Source of the DNA: Heliocidaris erythrogramma
Lineage: Eukaryota > Echinodermata > Echinoidea > Camarodonta > Echinometridae
Assembly: GCA_025617745.1 (NCBI GenBank)
Contig: CM046853.1
Span: 11,982,974-12,046,973 of the forward strand
Length of the DNA: 64,000 bases
Direction of reading: 5' to 3'
Shown: positions 11,014-23,703 of the stretch, one piece after another
Position numbering within the stretch: the stretch's first letter is position 1
Layout of the letters: the number at the start of each line of letters is the position of its first letter
Notes under the pieces: generated by a model
Seen by the model: the letters and a program-made list of their open reading frames with translations, nothing else
Database searches by the model: none
What the model was told of the DNA's origin: nothing
Translations under genes and position numbers: made by a program

Positions 11014-11454
11014 CGCTACATCACAGTGACCGTACCGATTTGGCCAAGTTTAAATTCTCATAATATGTATAGTGATTACAACTTTAAAAAAAAAATCTCA
11101 ACTTTCTTATTGTTTGTCCGATTTTGTTCACTTTCACCATTCTGCTTCCCTAAGTTTTCTGCTTTCACACAAATCAAATTATTACAAAGGTTGCTTTACA
11201 TCATTTACAGTTGCTTTACATGCACTCTACTATCATACCTATATTTTGTTGCTTATAATTATTCATAACATACGATGATGGTATACTTGTATTATTGTAA
11301 ATAAAAAAGGTACCCTGAATGTTATGTCGGGGGATAGTATAGGGCTGATCTTGGAGTTGGGAAATGGGGGGAGGCGACTTTCGGAATGTTAAAAAGTGAC
11401 ACTTATCATGCTGTAATGGTACTAGAAATACCACTCTTGACAGTGTGATTGTAT
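11014..11454. other. Intergenic, no gene seen
   Basis: AT-rich sequence between a LINE remnant and a box-array repeat. No coding or RNA signal was seen. Confidence 0.5.
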
Positions 11455-11458
11455 TGGT

Positions 11459-11757
11459 TTTCCCGGCCAATTTCACACTTTTGTCAGTCAGTTTAATAAA
11501 ACGTTCATTCAATTTAGCAAAAACATCTTTTACCACAGCTTCTGTCATTCAAAAATGTATTCAAGTCATTCAATTTAGCGTTTCGAGCAAGGGATTTTGC
11601 TTTTATATCATTCAAATTCATTTCCGTGCATTCAAATTAGCACGTTTGTAAGAATCATTCAAATTCATCGTCAGCTGCCGAAAGGACTCCTCGGGCGTTC
11701 GAATTCGGCAATGGGAAGTCAAATTCGGAACATGTTCATTCAATTTAACACGCAAGT
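11459..11757 (+). repeat. CATTCAAATTC box array, single arm
   Basis: It starts with GGTTTTCCCGGCCAATTTC, the same terminal word as the foldback at 13643-14731. It carries about nine copies of CATTCAAATTC or CATTCAATTTAGC. Spacings between successive box starts run close to 40, 21, 42, 20, 27 and 40 bases, the same order as in the right arm of the 13.6-kb element. No opposed partner arm is evident, so this is probably a solo or half element. Confidence 0.7.
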
Positions 11758-13524
11758 TATCAACCCCATGTTTTGGTTCATAATTCCCCTATTAATAAGG
11801 CTGGTTTCGGATTTCATTTCCTTTTTGAGTCCATAATATATAGTAGACATTATTGTCCTGTATAGGCTAGTTGTAAAGTTTAAAGGATGAATTGTATTCT
11901 GTAGATTTCCCAAAACCACGCAAGTTGGGAAAAATACCTGAAGGGTTAATTTGAAAATATAGGCCTACTTTAAACGAGAAAATTCATGCACCTAAGCACA
12001 GGCGACAATCTCTCCCTAGGAAGGAGTAGACAAACACAATGTCAGAAAAACAGCATTTCCTTATGTTGTCTTTTTTCTCATCTAACTATTATATGGGTAA
12101 CTTTTAAAACCCTTCTCTTTATCTACTTAAAAGATGAGGTTACATTTTCTTTATCATATCCTGTATGAAATAGCAGTGAAAGAGCTTTCATTTGTCTTCT
12201 TGTCTTCTAAAATGCCTTCTGAAATTTAGTGTTTAGAAGTTAGTCAAGGTCATCGCCTTTATATAAGATAGAGGGAGTGCAGTGTCCTCATCAATAGGTC
12301 AACTGCAATACATGTACTTCAAATGCCACCATTATGTCCATCTCAAGTGCGAAATCCTAAGGCAAATAATGGGAATATATTACATGAGACATATAAGTCA
12401 GTCGTATTGTAAAGTATATAATACTATGCTATGGATATTTCACGTAGAATTAAAATAGTAAATGTATAACTTCTACATGGTTGTCATGGTTGTTATGTAT
12501 TGAAAATAAGATAAGCAGTCTACTTCGGAATGAGGTCAATCCCGAAACTGAATGGAGCAGTCTATGATTTCGCTGCTTCCCGTCTTTCACCATGCCAATT
12601 TGTAATGCTTTCTGAAGATAATTCCCTCCGGAAATTAAACTCTTCAACACATTCAGTCGGAGACCGCCATGTTTAGTTTGAGTAAACTTTCTTCCTCTTT
12701 TTCCCCTTCTTCATCGTCAAGCTATAGGCGCCTTTCGACCTTCTTTTTCTTGCTGTTTTTCCCAAAGGAAACATACTGATTTTAGGTCGTTTTTGTTATG
12801 AAGAAGTATCCCATTTCCCTCCCCACCCCTAAAAAGTATAAAAAGACAAGTTAATTGCTTTTTAAAATATTGGGGATTTTAATAAGTCCAAAAGGAAGAC
12901 AGTATATATAGGTTAAAACTAGTTTACAGAAATGAAAAATCATCATGCGTTCTAATATAATGATTGTAGCATTCAGTCGTACCAAATCGTAAAAACACAC
13001 GAGCATTCTCGTAATCTAGTGCTTCAAAATGTTTTTACAAAATAAATTTACCTTTAATATCATGACTATGTTTAAGATATAAGTAAATAATATTTACATA
13101 ATTTTGTCTGGTGAGAAGTTATGTAAAAATATGTTATTTCATAATGTACCATGGACAGAAATGTCCCTCTAATTTTTTCTTCTAATCGGGTCAATTTCTT
13201 AGAAAGATCACTCCCCCCTTTAATTTTAGCCTCACCCACGATAATTATTAGGCAAGCCATCAGTTTCTCCTCTACGTGAACATTAATTTAGTCAAATGGT
13301 CAACACAAAATGGAAATGAGATTGTTTCGAATCCCCGGCACAGCATGGTCATTTGGCAAGAGTTTATTTTTGCCACTCTCGACTCAGGTGTACAATGGAT
13401 CACCGGTAGTTAAAGGCTTTGAGTGCCATGTTGCTTGGTGACGATGTTTAAACCACTTGCGCCATCTCCAGGCCTCTGTGGTATTTAGTTCATTCATTCA
13501 ACACAGAGAAATTGTAGGTATCAT
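11758..13524. other. Intergenic, no gene seen
   Basis: AT-rich DNA without convincing coding sequence. A box-A-like word on the - strand near 13461 lacks a correctly spaced box B. Confidence 0.5.
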
Positions 13525-13562
13525 CAAGGAGGTACTAGGCAAGCTTGTCTAGTACCTCCTTG
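13525..13562. repeat. Short near-perfect hairpin
   Basis: CAAGGAGGTACTAG (13525-13538) pairs with CTAGTACCTCCTTG (13549-13562) around a 10-base loop centred on AAGCTT. A second hairpin with a similar CCAAGGAG arm occurs at 26701-26729. It may be a tiny MITE or a palindrome. Confidence 0.7.
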
Positions 13563-13642
13563 GTTTCATATTGCAAACTGTTGATTAAATAACAATCAAG
13601 TCGAAATCACAAAAATATTCATAATTAGAAGGCTGAAATATA

Positions 13643-14731
13643 GGTTTTCCCGGTCAATTTCGTAAGATCGTCAGTCAATTTCATTTTGCGTGCATTCAAT
13701 TTCAAGGATTTAGGTCGCGCACAGCCGATTTGTAATTCAAATTCATTTTCATATCATTCGAATTCGTATTTATGTCATTTGAATCTAAGTTTTTGTCAAT
13801 CAAATTCGCACTAAATGCACCTAGTTCGCAAAACGTTCATTCAATTTAGCAAAGAATGGCAAGGGAATTGCGCAATACTGTTATTCCAGCATTCAATTTC
13901 ATTTCGGATCATTCAACTTAACACGTTGAGCATTCAAAATCAAATGTAGTTCCAGTAAATTTTGTCAGTTGATAATTATTTGGTATTTTCATTCTTTCCT
14001 TATGAGTTTTCTGCACACATGGGTGTGTTTTTCTATAATCAATAACATTCTTTTATTTTTCTTCTGATTTATTATTTTTATTTTATTTTCTTCTGATTTA
14101 TCATCATTTTGAAATTTAGTTCTAGGAATTTTTGTTCTTCATTTCTAACGTTTATAGTGCCTGCAGAATTGCAGATTTTCTTGATTGATTTTTATTTTTT
14201 TTCATAATCTTTTTTTTCATTTATTTTCTTGATTGATTTTTATTCTTTTTCATGTCTAACTATATATATATATAGTGAGTGTGTCACTGTGTTGGCTGTC
14301 AATGTATACTCTGAAAAATGTTATTCATAACGTACATGTAGTTATCATGAATTATGTTATATATATAATGTTTCCTTTGTATAGTAGGCCTATGTCATGT
14401 TGGGCAATGTATCTCTTTATTTATAGATGAGCAAAAACACACAAACGCTAAATACATGCTAAATTGAATGAACTCATTACGAATTCGAATGCCCACGTGC
14501 GAATTTGAATGCTCGAAAAGACGCTTCCAAGCGAGGTAGCGAATTTGAATGCTCGCCACGCATATTTGAATTTGAATGATGTAAACGCTAAATGTCTTGA
14601 CCGAAGTGCGAATTTGAATGACCTCAAAATGAATTTGAATGATAAATTTCATGGCACAGATCTTTTTCGCGAATTTGAATGACTCCCTTATCAAATTGAA
14701 TGACAAATCTGCGAAATTGACCGGGAAAACC
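13643..14731. mobile_element. Foldback-type element with box-array arms, TATA flanks
   Basis: The left end GGTTTTCCCGGTCAATTTCG (13643-13662) is the exact inverse of the right end (14712-14731). Each side is flanked by TATA (13639-13642 and 14732-14735), which suggests a 4-bp target duplication. Each arm (about 13643-13950 and 14460-14731) is an array of CATTCAAATTC-type boxes separated by spacers, so the arms pair in organisation more than in sequence. The centre is AT- and T-rich, with (TA)n near 14263-14275, and has no transposase. Foldback elements with sub-repeated outer arms (TU elements) are known from sea urchins; membership is inference. Confidence 0.75.
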
Positions 14732-15772
14732 TATAGTATCTTATAAATATGTTTGGGTATTGTTTTGTTGTTTGTTCTTTGTATCTTTTGCCCTACAAGT
14801 CGCGTAAACTGGTTTTGATTCATTTACCAAATACCTCCTATGTATATATCAAGCCCATGTGCAGTCCTTTCAAGATACCCAACAAAAAGTCTTTTTGACA
14901 GCTTGTTTATACTTAATCATCTCAAACTACGAACATTATAACATTTCTGTAAGATGTGAATTGAAGCAAAGTGAAATAGCTATATTGATATCATAAAAGA
15001 GATGTCCTGAAGCTTTATCTGTGCCGTACAGGATGATTTTTTTGTCAACAGATAAATCGGGGGACAGTCCAGTTATTCGGAAGGGCTACAGACCACGAGA
15101 TCGACATCCCATGATACTGATAAAACCAGTCTTATCAAAAGGTCCATGGTCTTATGGACCTTCGTATCACTTTTCTTTTCAGACGGTTCACCAGACCGAC
15201 CATATTGGTCATCCTCCGAAAAGTGACACAGAAGGGCCGTCAGTCTCGTGGGCCTTCTTGTCATTTCAAAGGGTTTACTAGACCCACAACCCAATACCGA
15301 CGACACATGAAACTGGCATTGTTTATCCTTTTCTATGAATTTCTTACCCCCCCCCCCTTCCTCCCTCTCATCTTTTTTCTTTCCTTACTGCATTTTCCCA
15401 TATACCGTCTCTTCTTATTTATTTTATATAGGAAATGATTCACAAAATGAAATACTGGTTGACAAATCAAGAGCATCCAGAGGTTATTTCAAGAATTCAC
15501 TATAAATCATTTATTAAGTAAATAACTAAAAATTTGTTGCTGCGATTCTGTAACATTTATTTACATATTGTAAATACAAATTTTGAGCACCGGTTGTTTT
15601 TGTTATTCGTGAATAAAAACCAATCATTAATCAATTTTTATAAATTCTTTCGTTTTCTATTTCTGTTCATCCCGGGTTTTTTTCTTTTTGCTCCTTCTAC
15701 AATTTTCTCTTTCTATATTTTGTGATTTATTTTCTTTTTCATTTCTCTTTCTTTTTCTTTTTTATTTTATAT

Positions 15773-15808
<36 letters not shown>

Positions 15809-17220
15809 AGGGACGAGAAAGAGGGACGTACGAGAACGGAAACATGCCCAAAAGCATTTAGGCCCTCTTGCTAAGCTTTAAAAAATTTGGGCAATTAGAA
15901 GATTTACTTTCGTTTTTTCCAAGACGCACGGAATACCAACTAGAAATTATGGTTCTCGTAAATGATATTATGATATAGGCTATAAAAAAATAAGAAAGAA
16001 AAAGAGAAAGAATGAAAACAAAATGTCACAGAACATAAAAGTAGATTTGACGCTAGTGTTATTGATGGTATTTATTGTCCTTTATGTACTTCCAAAGATA
16101 TTGGAGATGAATATCATTATATTTTTGTTTGTTCCTTTTTTTCATGACTTGAGACATACTTATTTACCAAAGAACTTAATTGTTAAAAGGCAGAGTATGT
16201 ACATTGAGCATGAACAAGCTTTTTAATCTGTCTAATACTTGCCAGCTGAGAAAATTATCAAAATTTGTAAGTATTATCATGTCATATTTTGCTAACTTGA
16301 AGAAATCAAACGATGAAGATTACATAGATATAAACTCAAAACAAAGTATTTGTATAGGTCTACCCGCAGTGGTAGAAGGGTTAAATGCCCATATAGGTTT
16401 AACTTGTAAATTTGTAAAATATGTTTGGTGTGTTACTACATGCTCTTTATGTTTTTTATAACTTGTATATATGTTTAGTATTATTCCTTTTTTATAACTT
16501 GTCCAGGTTGATTGTATAACTTGTATATGCGTTGATTGATTGTACTCTCCCTATACCTAATTGCGCATCTGTTAAATCTTATGCATTGAAGTGAACGCTT
16601 TATTTGCGGAAATCTGTGAAACAGTCACGTAATCCAGTTGTAGTTTGTTTTGTGCGGTTTTTCAATGGCTTTGAATACATTTTGAAAAATGCCCTTTCCA
16701 CCTCGCTCTCCATTCTTCATTACAAGAGCTGAACCCCTGTGTGAATAGCTTCGACGTGAAAAGCTTTCCCTATTTCGGATTTCGTTCATTACCGTGTCCG
16801 GATTAGCCTAATTGATTGTCATAGAATTTGATTTTGGTGCTACAACCAGGGCTCTTTGGGGCCTAATAACTCAACAAAAGACACATTAACCTATTATCAC
16901 TGAATAGAGGAATTACATTCAGGTTTTTTCACTCAATGTTTAAACACATTCCGGATTAAAATGTCCCACTGTGAGACAGACTTTTCACTTGCCAAATCAG
17001 AGAACTAACGAAGGCCTTATACATAAACCTAAAGTGGAAGTAAATATGTGTGCAAGAGAATGTAACCACAGGCACAGTAGACACAGGTCGTCTGTTTTTT
17101 TGAAAGTAAAGTATAGAATAATTTTTTGTAGTATCTTGCTGAGTTTGAATGCTTGAGGGTAAAACGCTGCCAACCGCACGAACCAAAAGAAACCTCCTCC
17201 AAATGCACGCCTGGCTAGTC
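14732..17220. other. Intergenic upstream of the F-box gene, minor repeats
   Basis: Holds a repetitive block at about 15040-15310 (AGGGCC, TTCACCAGACC and TTTCATTTC-like words recur in both orientations, giving open frames on both strands), a C-run at about 15350 and (GA)n at 15775-15804. The remainder is AT-rich. No gene was recognised. Confidence 0.5.
15775..15804. repeat. (GA)n microsatellite
   Basis: About 14 GA units followed by purine-rich AAGGAGGGACGAGAAAG sequence. Confidence 0.9.
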
Positions 17221-17675
17221 GGAAAGAATTACTGCACCGTAACTCGCCGCGTTTGCCTCGGTCACGTGACTTATTGATGCATGCTAGCGCCTAAGGCCAC
17301 TATAGCGCTGTTCACAGTAGTTTTGAATGGCACACACACGCATACGTTCTACACACAAACATTGCATTGGTCTCTACTGCACACAGTCTTCGCTGACACA
17401 AGCCGCGACCCAAGCGGCCCCGTTGCATCTGCTCATCGCTCTGTGTAATGTGCAACACGGCCTGTGAATTGATCCCAATGCAGGCATGCATGCTCATTCA
17501 TCGTACTTGTGTTGTATCATATGCACCTATGCGGCACAGCGTGCAGAGAGAATGTGGCTTGTGCACCGACATCGCCCATGGTGGCAGAGGATTCTTGCAT
17601 GGAAAGCAACACAAATGTGAAGCCGTTGGGACCCGAAGAAGTCGTCGAAACAGAGTCAGTCACTCTGTGGACGAA
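17221..17675 (+). promoter_or_regulatory. Candidate promoter and 5' UTR of the FBXL14-like gene
   Basis: The base composition becomes markedly GC- and CpG-richer here than in the flanks. GTCACGTGAC at 17261-17270 is a perfect palindromic E-box of the USF/MITF type. No TATA box is obvious, which fits a CpG-type promoter of a broadly expressed gene. The frame upstream of the chosen ATG stays open back to an ATG at 17448, but that extension is rich in Cys, His and Arg and unlike the family. A second frame (ATG at 17578, ending 17742) overlaps the start and would act as an upstream ORF if transcribed. The transcription start was not located. Confidence 0.45.
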
Positions 17676-18877
17676 ATGCCCTTCGAAAAGTACCAAGAGG
17701 AAACTCACATTTCATGTTTGTTTCCTGAAGTGCTCGCGCTAATATTCGGTTATTTGGACGTGCGTGATAAGGGTCGGGCAGCACAAGTGTGCCGTGCATG
17801 GAGGGACGCTTCGTATCACCGTTCGGTATGGAGAGGTGTGGAAGCCAAGTTACATTTACGACGGTCAAACCCCTCTTTGTTTCCCAGTCTTGTGGCGAGG
17901 GGGATCAAACGTGTCCAGATACTAAGTCTTCGAAGGAGTTTGAGCCATGTCATGCAGGGAATGCCGAGCATTCAAAGTCTAAACCTGAGTGGTTGCTACA
18001 ACCTGACTGATGTGGGACTCTCACACGCCTTCTCAAAGGAGATCCCAACACTGACAGTACTCAACCTTAGTCTATGCAAGCAGATCACTGACACTAGCCT
18101 TTGGAGGATAGAGCAGTATTTGAAGCAGTTGGAGGTGCTAGATCTTGCAGGATGCAGTAACATCACAAATACTGGTCTTTTGGTGATTGCAAGGGGACTC
18201 CACAAACTGAAGGGTTTGAATTTGAGGAGTTGTCGACACATATCTGATGTGGGTATTGGATATCTTGCTGGAGTGAGTGTCGAGGCAGCAAGAGGAACAC
18301 GAGATCTTGAACTTCTAGTGCTGCAAGATTGCCAAAAATTGAGTGACACTGCTCTCATGAGTATCGCCAAAGGACTCCATAAACTTAGAAGTTTGAATCT
18401 GAGTTTCTGCTGTGGAATCACAGACACTGGTATGATAAGCCTGTCACGGATGCCAAGTTTGAGAGAACTTAACTTGCGAAGTTGTGACAACATCAGTGAC
18501 ATCGGTCTCGCACACCTGGCTGAGTACGGAGGACATTTCACAACGCTTGATGCCAGCTTCTGTGACAAGATAGGGGATGCAGCGCTCTCACACATCTCTC
18601 AGGGAATGCCAAATTTGACGAATGTCAGTCTCAGTTCTTGCCATATCACCGATGAAGGTGTCGGGAGGTTAGTACGCAGTCTTCACAATATGACCACTTT
18701 AAACATTGGCCAGTGTGTTCGAGTAACTGACAAAGGACTAGCTTTGATAGCTGAACACCTCAAGGAGTTGAAGTGCATTGATCTCTATGGATGCACCATG
18801 ATCACGACTGTTGGACTGGAGCGTATCATGCAGCTCCCCTGCTTAACTGTTCTCAATCTGGGACTCTGGCATAAAAG
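17676..18877 (+). CDS. FBXL14: FBXL14-like F-box and leucine-rich-repeat protein, main exon
   Basis: This encodes the substrate-binding subunit of an SCF (SKP1-CUL1-F-box) ubiquitin ligase. FBXL14 and fly Ppa target transcription factors such as Snail-family proteins and Paired. The start at 17676 has G at -3 and gives MPFEKYQEETHISCLF, matching the family's ETHISCLFPE opening. Residues 12-60 form the F-box (LFPEVLALIFGYLDVRDKGRAAQ-type, then CRAWRDASYHRSVW). From about residue 90 to the end, some eleven leucine-rich repeats of the cysteine-containing type follow (L..LNLS.C..ITD.GL), including LNLSGCYNLTDVGL and CDNISDIGL. The frame closes at a TAG (18879-18881) after LNLGLWHKR. The family normally has a longer tail, and a splice donor (AAAAG|GTAGTA, GT at 18878-18879) precedes that TAG, so the exon probably ends at 18877 in phase 2. 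Identification of the family is secure; the 3' structure is less so. Confidence 0.93.
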
Positions 18878-18881
18878 GTAG

Positions 18882-21800
18882 TACTTGCTGTCTTGTTCAG
18901 CACTCCGGGCAAAAGAATAAGCTGAACAACGAACATGACGAATATAGGCCTATGCTATGAGTCTTTTTAACGATTCACAAAGTTTATAATAATGATTTTT
19001 TAACATTATTTTTCACTTTATAATTATACATTATGATGTACGTAGCCTTTTAGGTATACAATACGTTTGTAAAACATCGGTTTTGAATTTAATAGAGGAC
19101 GGCCCACCGACCATGATTTATTTTTTAAAGAATTTTTCATTAAAAAGCTATCAAAGCTCATGATAACTTTAAAGCCAAAAGATACATTTTCTCTTGGAAT
19201 CTGATTTTTTTTTCTCCAAACTTTTCACCGTTCTGAATTAACAAAAAATGAATTCAAACCATATTTAAAGAAAAGTTATTCTGAGTTTACTTTACATTAT
19301 TTTGTTAAATGTGTTGACAAGATGCCACATGGCAATACAACATCGAGATCTTGATTAAAATTTCATGACGGATGTCAGAATGCGTTATGAAAAAACCGGG
19401 CGTTGAACAAAGTCAGAAAAGTAATCGTGAAATTTTGGTTTATAACTTGAGGGAATGTTTAATTGGTTAAGTCTTCTTTGGCTGCTTGATTTGTTAGACA
19501 ATGATAATTGTGCGGGTAGTAACAGACCTGTAACTCTATATTGTTTATTACACTTCAGGGATACACAAGACTGATATTTACATACACGTACATGGAAGTC
19601 AGCTTCAGTTTTCCTTATCCAAAGTACTGATTATTTTTAACCCAACCAGACAGAGTCAAATTAATAATGTTTTTTGAGACATAACTGGATATCATGAAAC
19701 CCTGTACATTTAGGAATACGCCTATTCATTTACATGGGCAAATGCTGGTTGGTTGTTCTCGGTTTATGGTTGTGAAGTATTAAATAACACACAGCAATAT
19801 ACTGCAGCCTGTCTTGGTATTGTGAGCAGTCGGATCGAGCGGTCAAAGGTCACCGAGTGTAGCCTTTGACCTTGGTTGTTTTGACAAGCTGAAAAGAACT
19901 TGACTAAATAAAGCTCGATCTCACAGCATAGCTCGCTGCTCCACAATACCACAGCATTGCAGGGAACAATCGCTTGCTGAGATCTGCTGAGGAAATGCCC
20001 TTGGCTTCCATGGCATGATTTGTTATTTTACTTCTCAGGAAAGCAAAGAGAAACTACATGAAATTATAGGCATATACATTGGAGGCTGGAATATAGTAGA
20101 CCAGCAATAGCAGTTCATAAATCTGCTACACACTCAGTACTAGTGTAAAACACTCGTTACTAGGTCTATCACTTTAGTATCAGGCAAATTATCTCACAGA
20201 TCCTTGTAGAATTGTCGTTATCGTGCACGTGGCAAAGGACTTTACAAATCTAACCGTCAAAAATGTTTATGAGCAGTTCCCTTGTATTTTGAGTGGAAGA
20301 TTTAAAGATATGAGAAGCTTCCTGAAATGGGCTCAGGAACGCAGGATTTCAGAATTTACCTACTAACTGTATTTAGTAATTTATGGGAAAATATAAAGGG
20401 AGAGCGAGAGGGAAAACGCGCTTTTAAGTCTTGACCCGAGTACTGGAAAAGAGCGGAACTCAAGATTGCGTTGAGTCTTCGTTATCTAGCGCAGATATTC
20501 ATTTCCTATGTGTATGTCACGTTGGGTAATGTGCTAAAGGCAAAGGGGATATGACGATTTTGCTCTTTACTCTTGAGCTCCACTTGATTCTCTACATGCT
20601 GGGAGGTGTGTTCATATTTCCCAACTGACTATCCTACATTTTCTGTCCTATATTAAACACAAATGTTAAGTTTAACTAATTTACAAAGTTTACAAACTTG
20701 TTATTCTCATTGTCTTTCCACAAAGTAGGTTTTTTGTAATTATTTCAAACAAAAACTTCATGAATGTACATGTAACTGCTAAAACAATCTTTACAAATTA
20801 ATTACACACTACTGCACGTAGCCCAAAACGTCTCAAAACAGAGGAAATTGTAAAGGTTGAATGGTAGTTCAAATAAATGTACAAATAAACAGCCATTTTT
20901 CTACCCCATCGACCATGTGAATATTATGAATATTACTCCTTTCCTTATTTTTTCCGAAGAATTAGAACTAACATCGCATTTAGTAACATTTAGTGCAACC
21001 ATGAAAATTTCTTTGCATGGGATCAAGCTATGCATTATATATTGCAATGGTCTATGTCGGGTACTCTTAGGCAAGCTTTGAGCCATGATATATGAATTTT
21101 TGTTAAGACATAAGATTTGAAATCAATATTGAATCTGTCAGGACGTATAACATACAACGGTAAATATTTGTACTTCTAATAAGGCCCGCATGTTATGAAA
21201 ATAGATATCCTTTATAGGCTCGTAAACTATATGTGGGAAGGGGGGGGGGGGGTCTCGGTTATAAGTGAAATCTGGTCAACGAACAAACATTTTGACAATC
21301 TTCCAAGGTTCAGTTTATCCTGTTATCCAAACTAAGCTCAAATGTCAGCAGGAAAAGGAAAAGACTAAGATGATGGAAAAAACAACTCTAAGCATACCTC
21401 ATTGTTGAAAGTCTGTATTAATAATTTATTATTTATCTTGTTAACCAGACCGTGAATCACGTTTGATGTCTTAGCCTGAGGTACACAAAAATATCGTTGG
21501 AAACAGAGATTTAGATAATACAGGTATGACGTGGATATGTAGGATATATGGTCAACTTTAAAGTTTATTCTCTAATTATTATGATACATGTACATGTATA
21601 TGCCTACATGTACATGACTTGTATTTCAGTTATCATGGTTATTTACATTTTCATTTGTGTTGCAGTAACATTTGTGTTAAGTTTTATGTAAAGAGAGAAA
21701 GGATCCAGTCCAGAATCATGACATTTTAATTACATATGGAATATTTTTTCAGCCAATTTGGCAACTAAGGAAGAGACAATGAGATTGTTTTGAGTTATCC

Positions 21801-23398
21801 GTCGTTGCGCACAGTCAGATAAGGGGACGAGGAATGACCCTAGATTTCACGAACATGAATTTTTTAATATTTGCGTAATACATGTTTATTTTCGACAAAG
21901 TACATGTATACATGCATGACAGTTATTGAATCCTTTTCATTCCAGTGGCCACTGCTCTTCCCTCACCCTTTGTCCATTATGTTCCATTACCAATATATTT
22001 ACTATAAATGTGTTAACGATTATTCGGCTTGTTAAATGCAGCCACATAAATTATGTATGGGTATGTGAAAGTACGTAAATTTTATAAAATTATCAGCACA
22101 ATAGATGATTTTAGACTTCTAGATTTACTACCTCATTTAATATACTTTTGAATATGAAATGACATGTTCCTTTGGTTAGTAATGAACATAAAGAGATGGA
22201 CATGGATTCCATTTATTAGTATGAGTATTGTATTTCTTTCAAAGAAGTAAACGATGATGTACAATGTATGAGTTTACCACAAGAATTCCAAAAAAAAATT
22301 ATATATTTCAAGGATTTAACGTTTCCCACTTCTCAATGTACTTTGTATTTACGTACATGTATTATACTGATTTTATTATTGCAGGTAATTCTTTATCTTG
22401 GTTACGGATTCACGGAATGTATACATACTATGTCTCATCATTTTCAAACATAATTATTAAAAAAATAATTCTGTTTACTTTGATGTAATGAAATATGCCA
22501 TGCTATTTCATTGTTAAATTTAGAGATGACAGGAAGACATTTTTAATTTTTATTCTCATGAATACTACTGTATTATAGCCAATATGTTTCATCATGTTGG
22601 TTTTTAAAGTCTTGTCATATTTTATACAATTATATGCGACAAAAAATCTCAAAGTTGATACACCGTACATGTATACGCATTTTGCAAAAGTTTTTTAACT
22701 TTGTTGTAGCCTTATGAATCAATTGACATCCTGAAAATGATGTTTTTATCTTTTGTCAGATGTATGTAGCTTCATTGATTATATTGGGAATATAAAATTC
22801 AATATATATATTAAAAATAATGCAAACCGAAAACTTTTTGAATATATTGACTACTTTGTTTATGTGTGAATGCTACATGTAAGACCAAACTATGATCATC
22901 ACAGTACACAACATGCTGTTGAAATCCATGACACGTATTTTTTTCTCTGAAAGCAACTCTTGAAAAGGAGATTACCAGTACGTGTACAGCTTTACAAGGC
23001 CTTTTGCACATTATGTGGATTATGAATAAGAAAAGTGTGTATATAGGAGTCATTTTCAGGACCTTTCTCACAATGCACTCCTTCGCAGCAGACGTTGTAT
23101 TCAGGCTTGCATCCTCATTGCGTGAATAAGAGGGGTTTGTTAAGGTCATGCGATTACATTGTGAAAGGAAACTGCCTCAAATAAATAGACCGCTTCTGTA
23201 ATATATACAAATTTATGCACATATATTCTCTGAGCACCTAGTGACGAGCTATTCCATGAACCTGCTTTTTATAAATGAGCCTCAATGCTTGGAATCCAGT
23301 TTGCATACATTATTTGTTGCTATGTCCGGCAAGCTTAAGAACAACCTTTGTTTGAAAGGTATGCATAAAATTTGCAAACATTACCAAAGTAGTCTATT
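18882..23398. other. Probable FBXL14 intron, no other gene seen
   Basis: AT-rich, with ACATGTACATGTA words (e.g. 21588-21614) and a G-run at about 21240-21252. Small frames on both strands show background composition. No RNA gene or mobile element with clear ends was recognised. Confidence 0.5.
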
Positions 23399-23703
23399 GG
23401 GAAAGGTTGATTATATAGTACACAAAAAATTGGTGTAAGCTGTAAGGTTCTAGAATCACCAAAATGAGAAGAAATTGACTCAATCCTGCTGAGAGTCAAA
23501 TGCACTGCACACAAAAATGTGTATATGGGACTACACCCACATGTTCGGCCCGAACATTTCTGCCATTTCTTGTCATATTTTGAATGTGAAGGCATTTGAA
23601 GAGCAATACTTTTCAGGGGACAATTATACTATGAGGTTCTTCAAAATTGACATAAAAGTAATGGGAAAGCTCACAAATTATTTTTCACCTTTCCTAGAAC
23701 TCA
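23399..23703 (+). repeat. Dispersed repeat A, copy 1
   Basis: From GGGAAAGGTTGATTAT to CACCTTTCCTAGAACTCA this segment aligns in the same orientation with 52886-53154. Shared blocks include GGCATTTGAAGAGCAATNCTTTT and GACTACANNNACATGT. It is non-coding and has no terminal inverted repeats, so it is an interspersed repeat of unknown type, diverged by point changes and small indels. Confidence 0.7.

Noticed and set aside
13320-13465. Possible tRNA-derived SINE on the - strand (TGGCGCAAGTGG near 13461 and GGATTCGAAAC near 13325)
   Set aside because: The two boxes are about 130 bases apart, far outside pol III internal promoter spacing.
15021-15438. Overlapping open frames on both strands with apparently ordinary composition
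   Set aside because: The segment is built from recurring words in both orientations, which opens frames on both strands; no domain is recognisable.
17996-18595. 199-codon - strand frame
   Set aside because: Antisense shadow of the leucine-rich repeats of the FBXL14-like exon.
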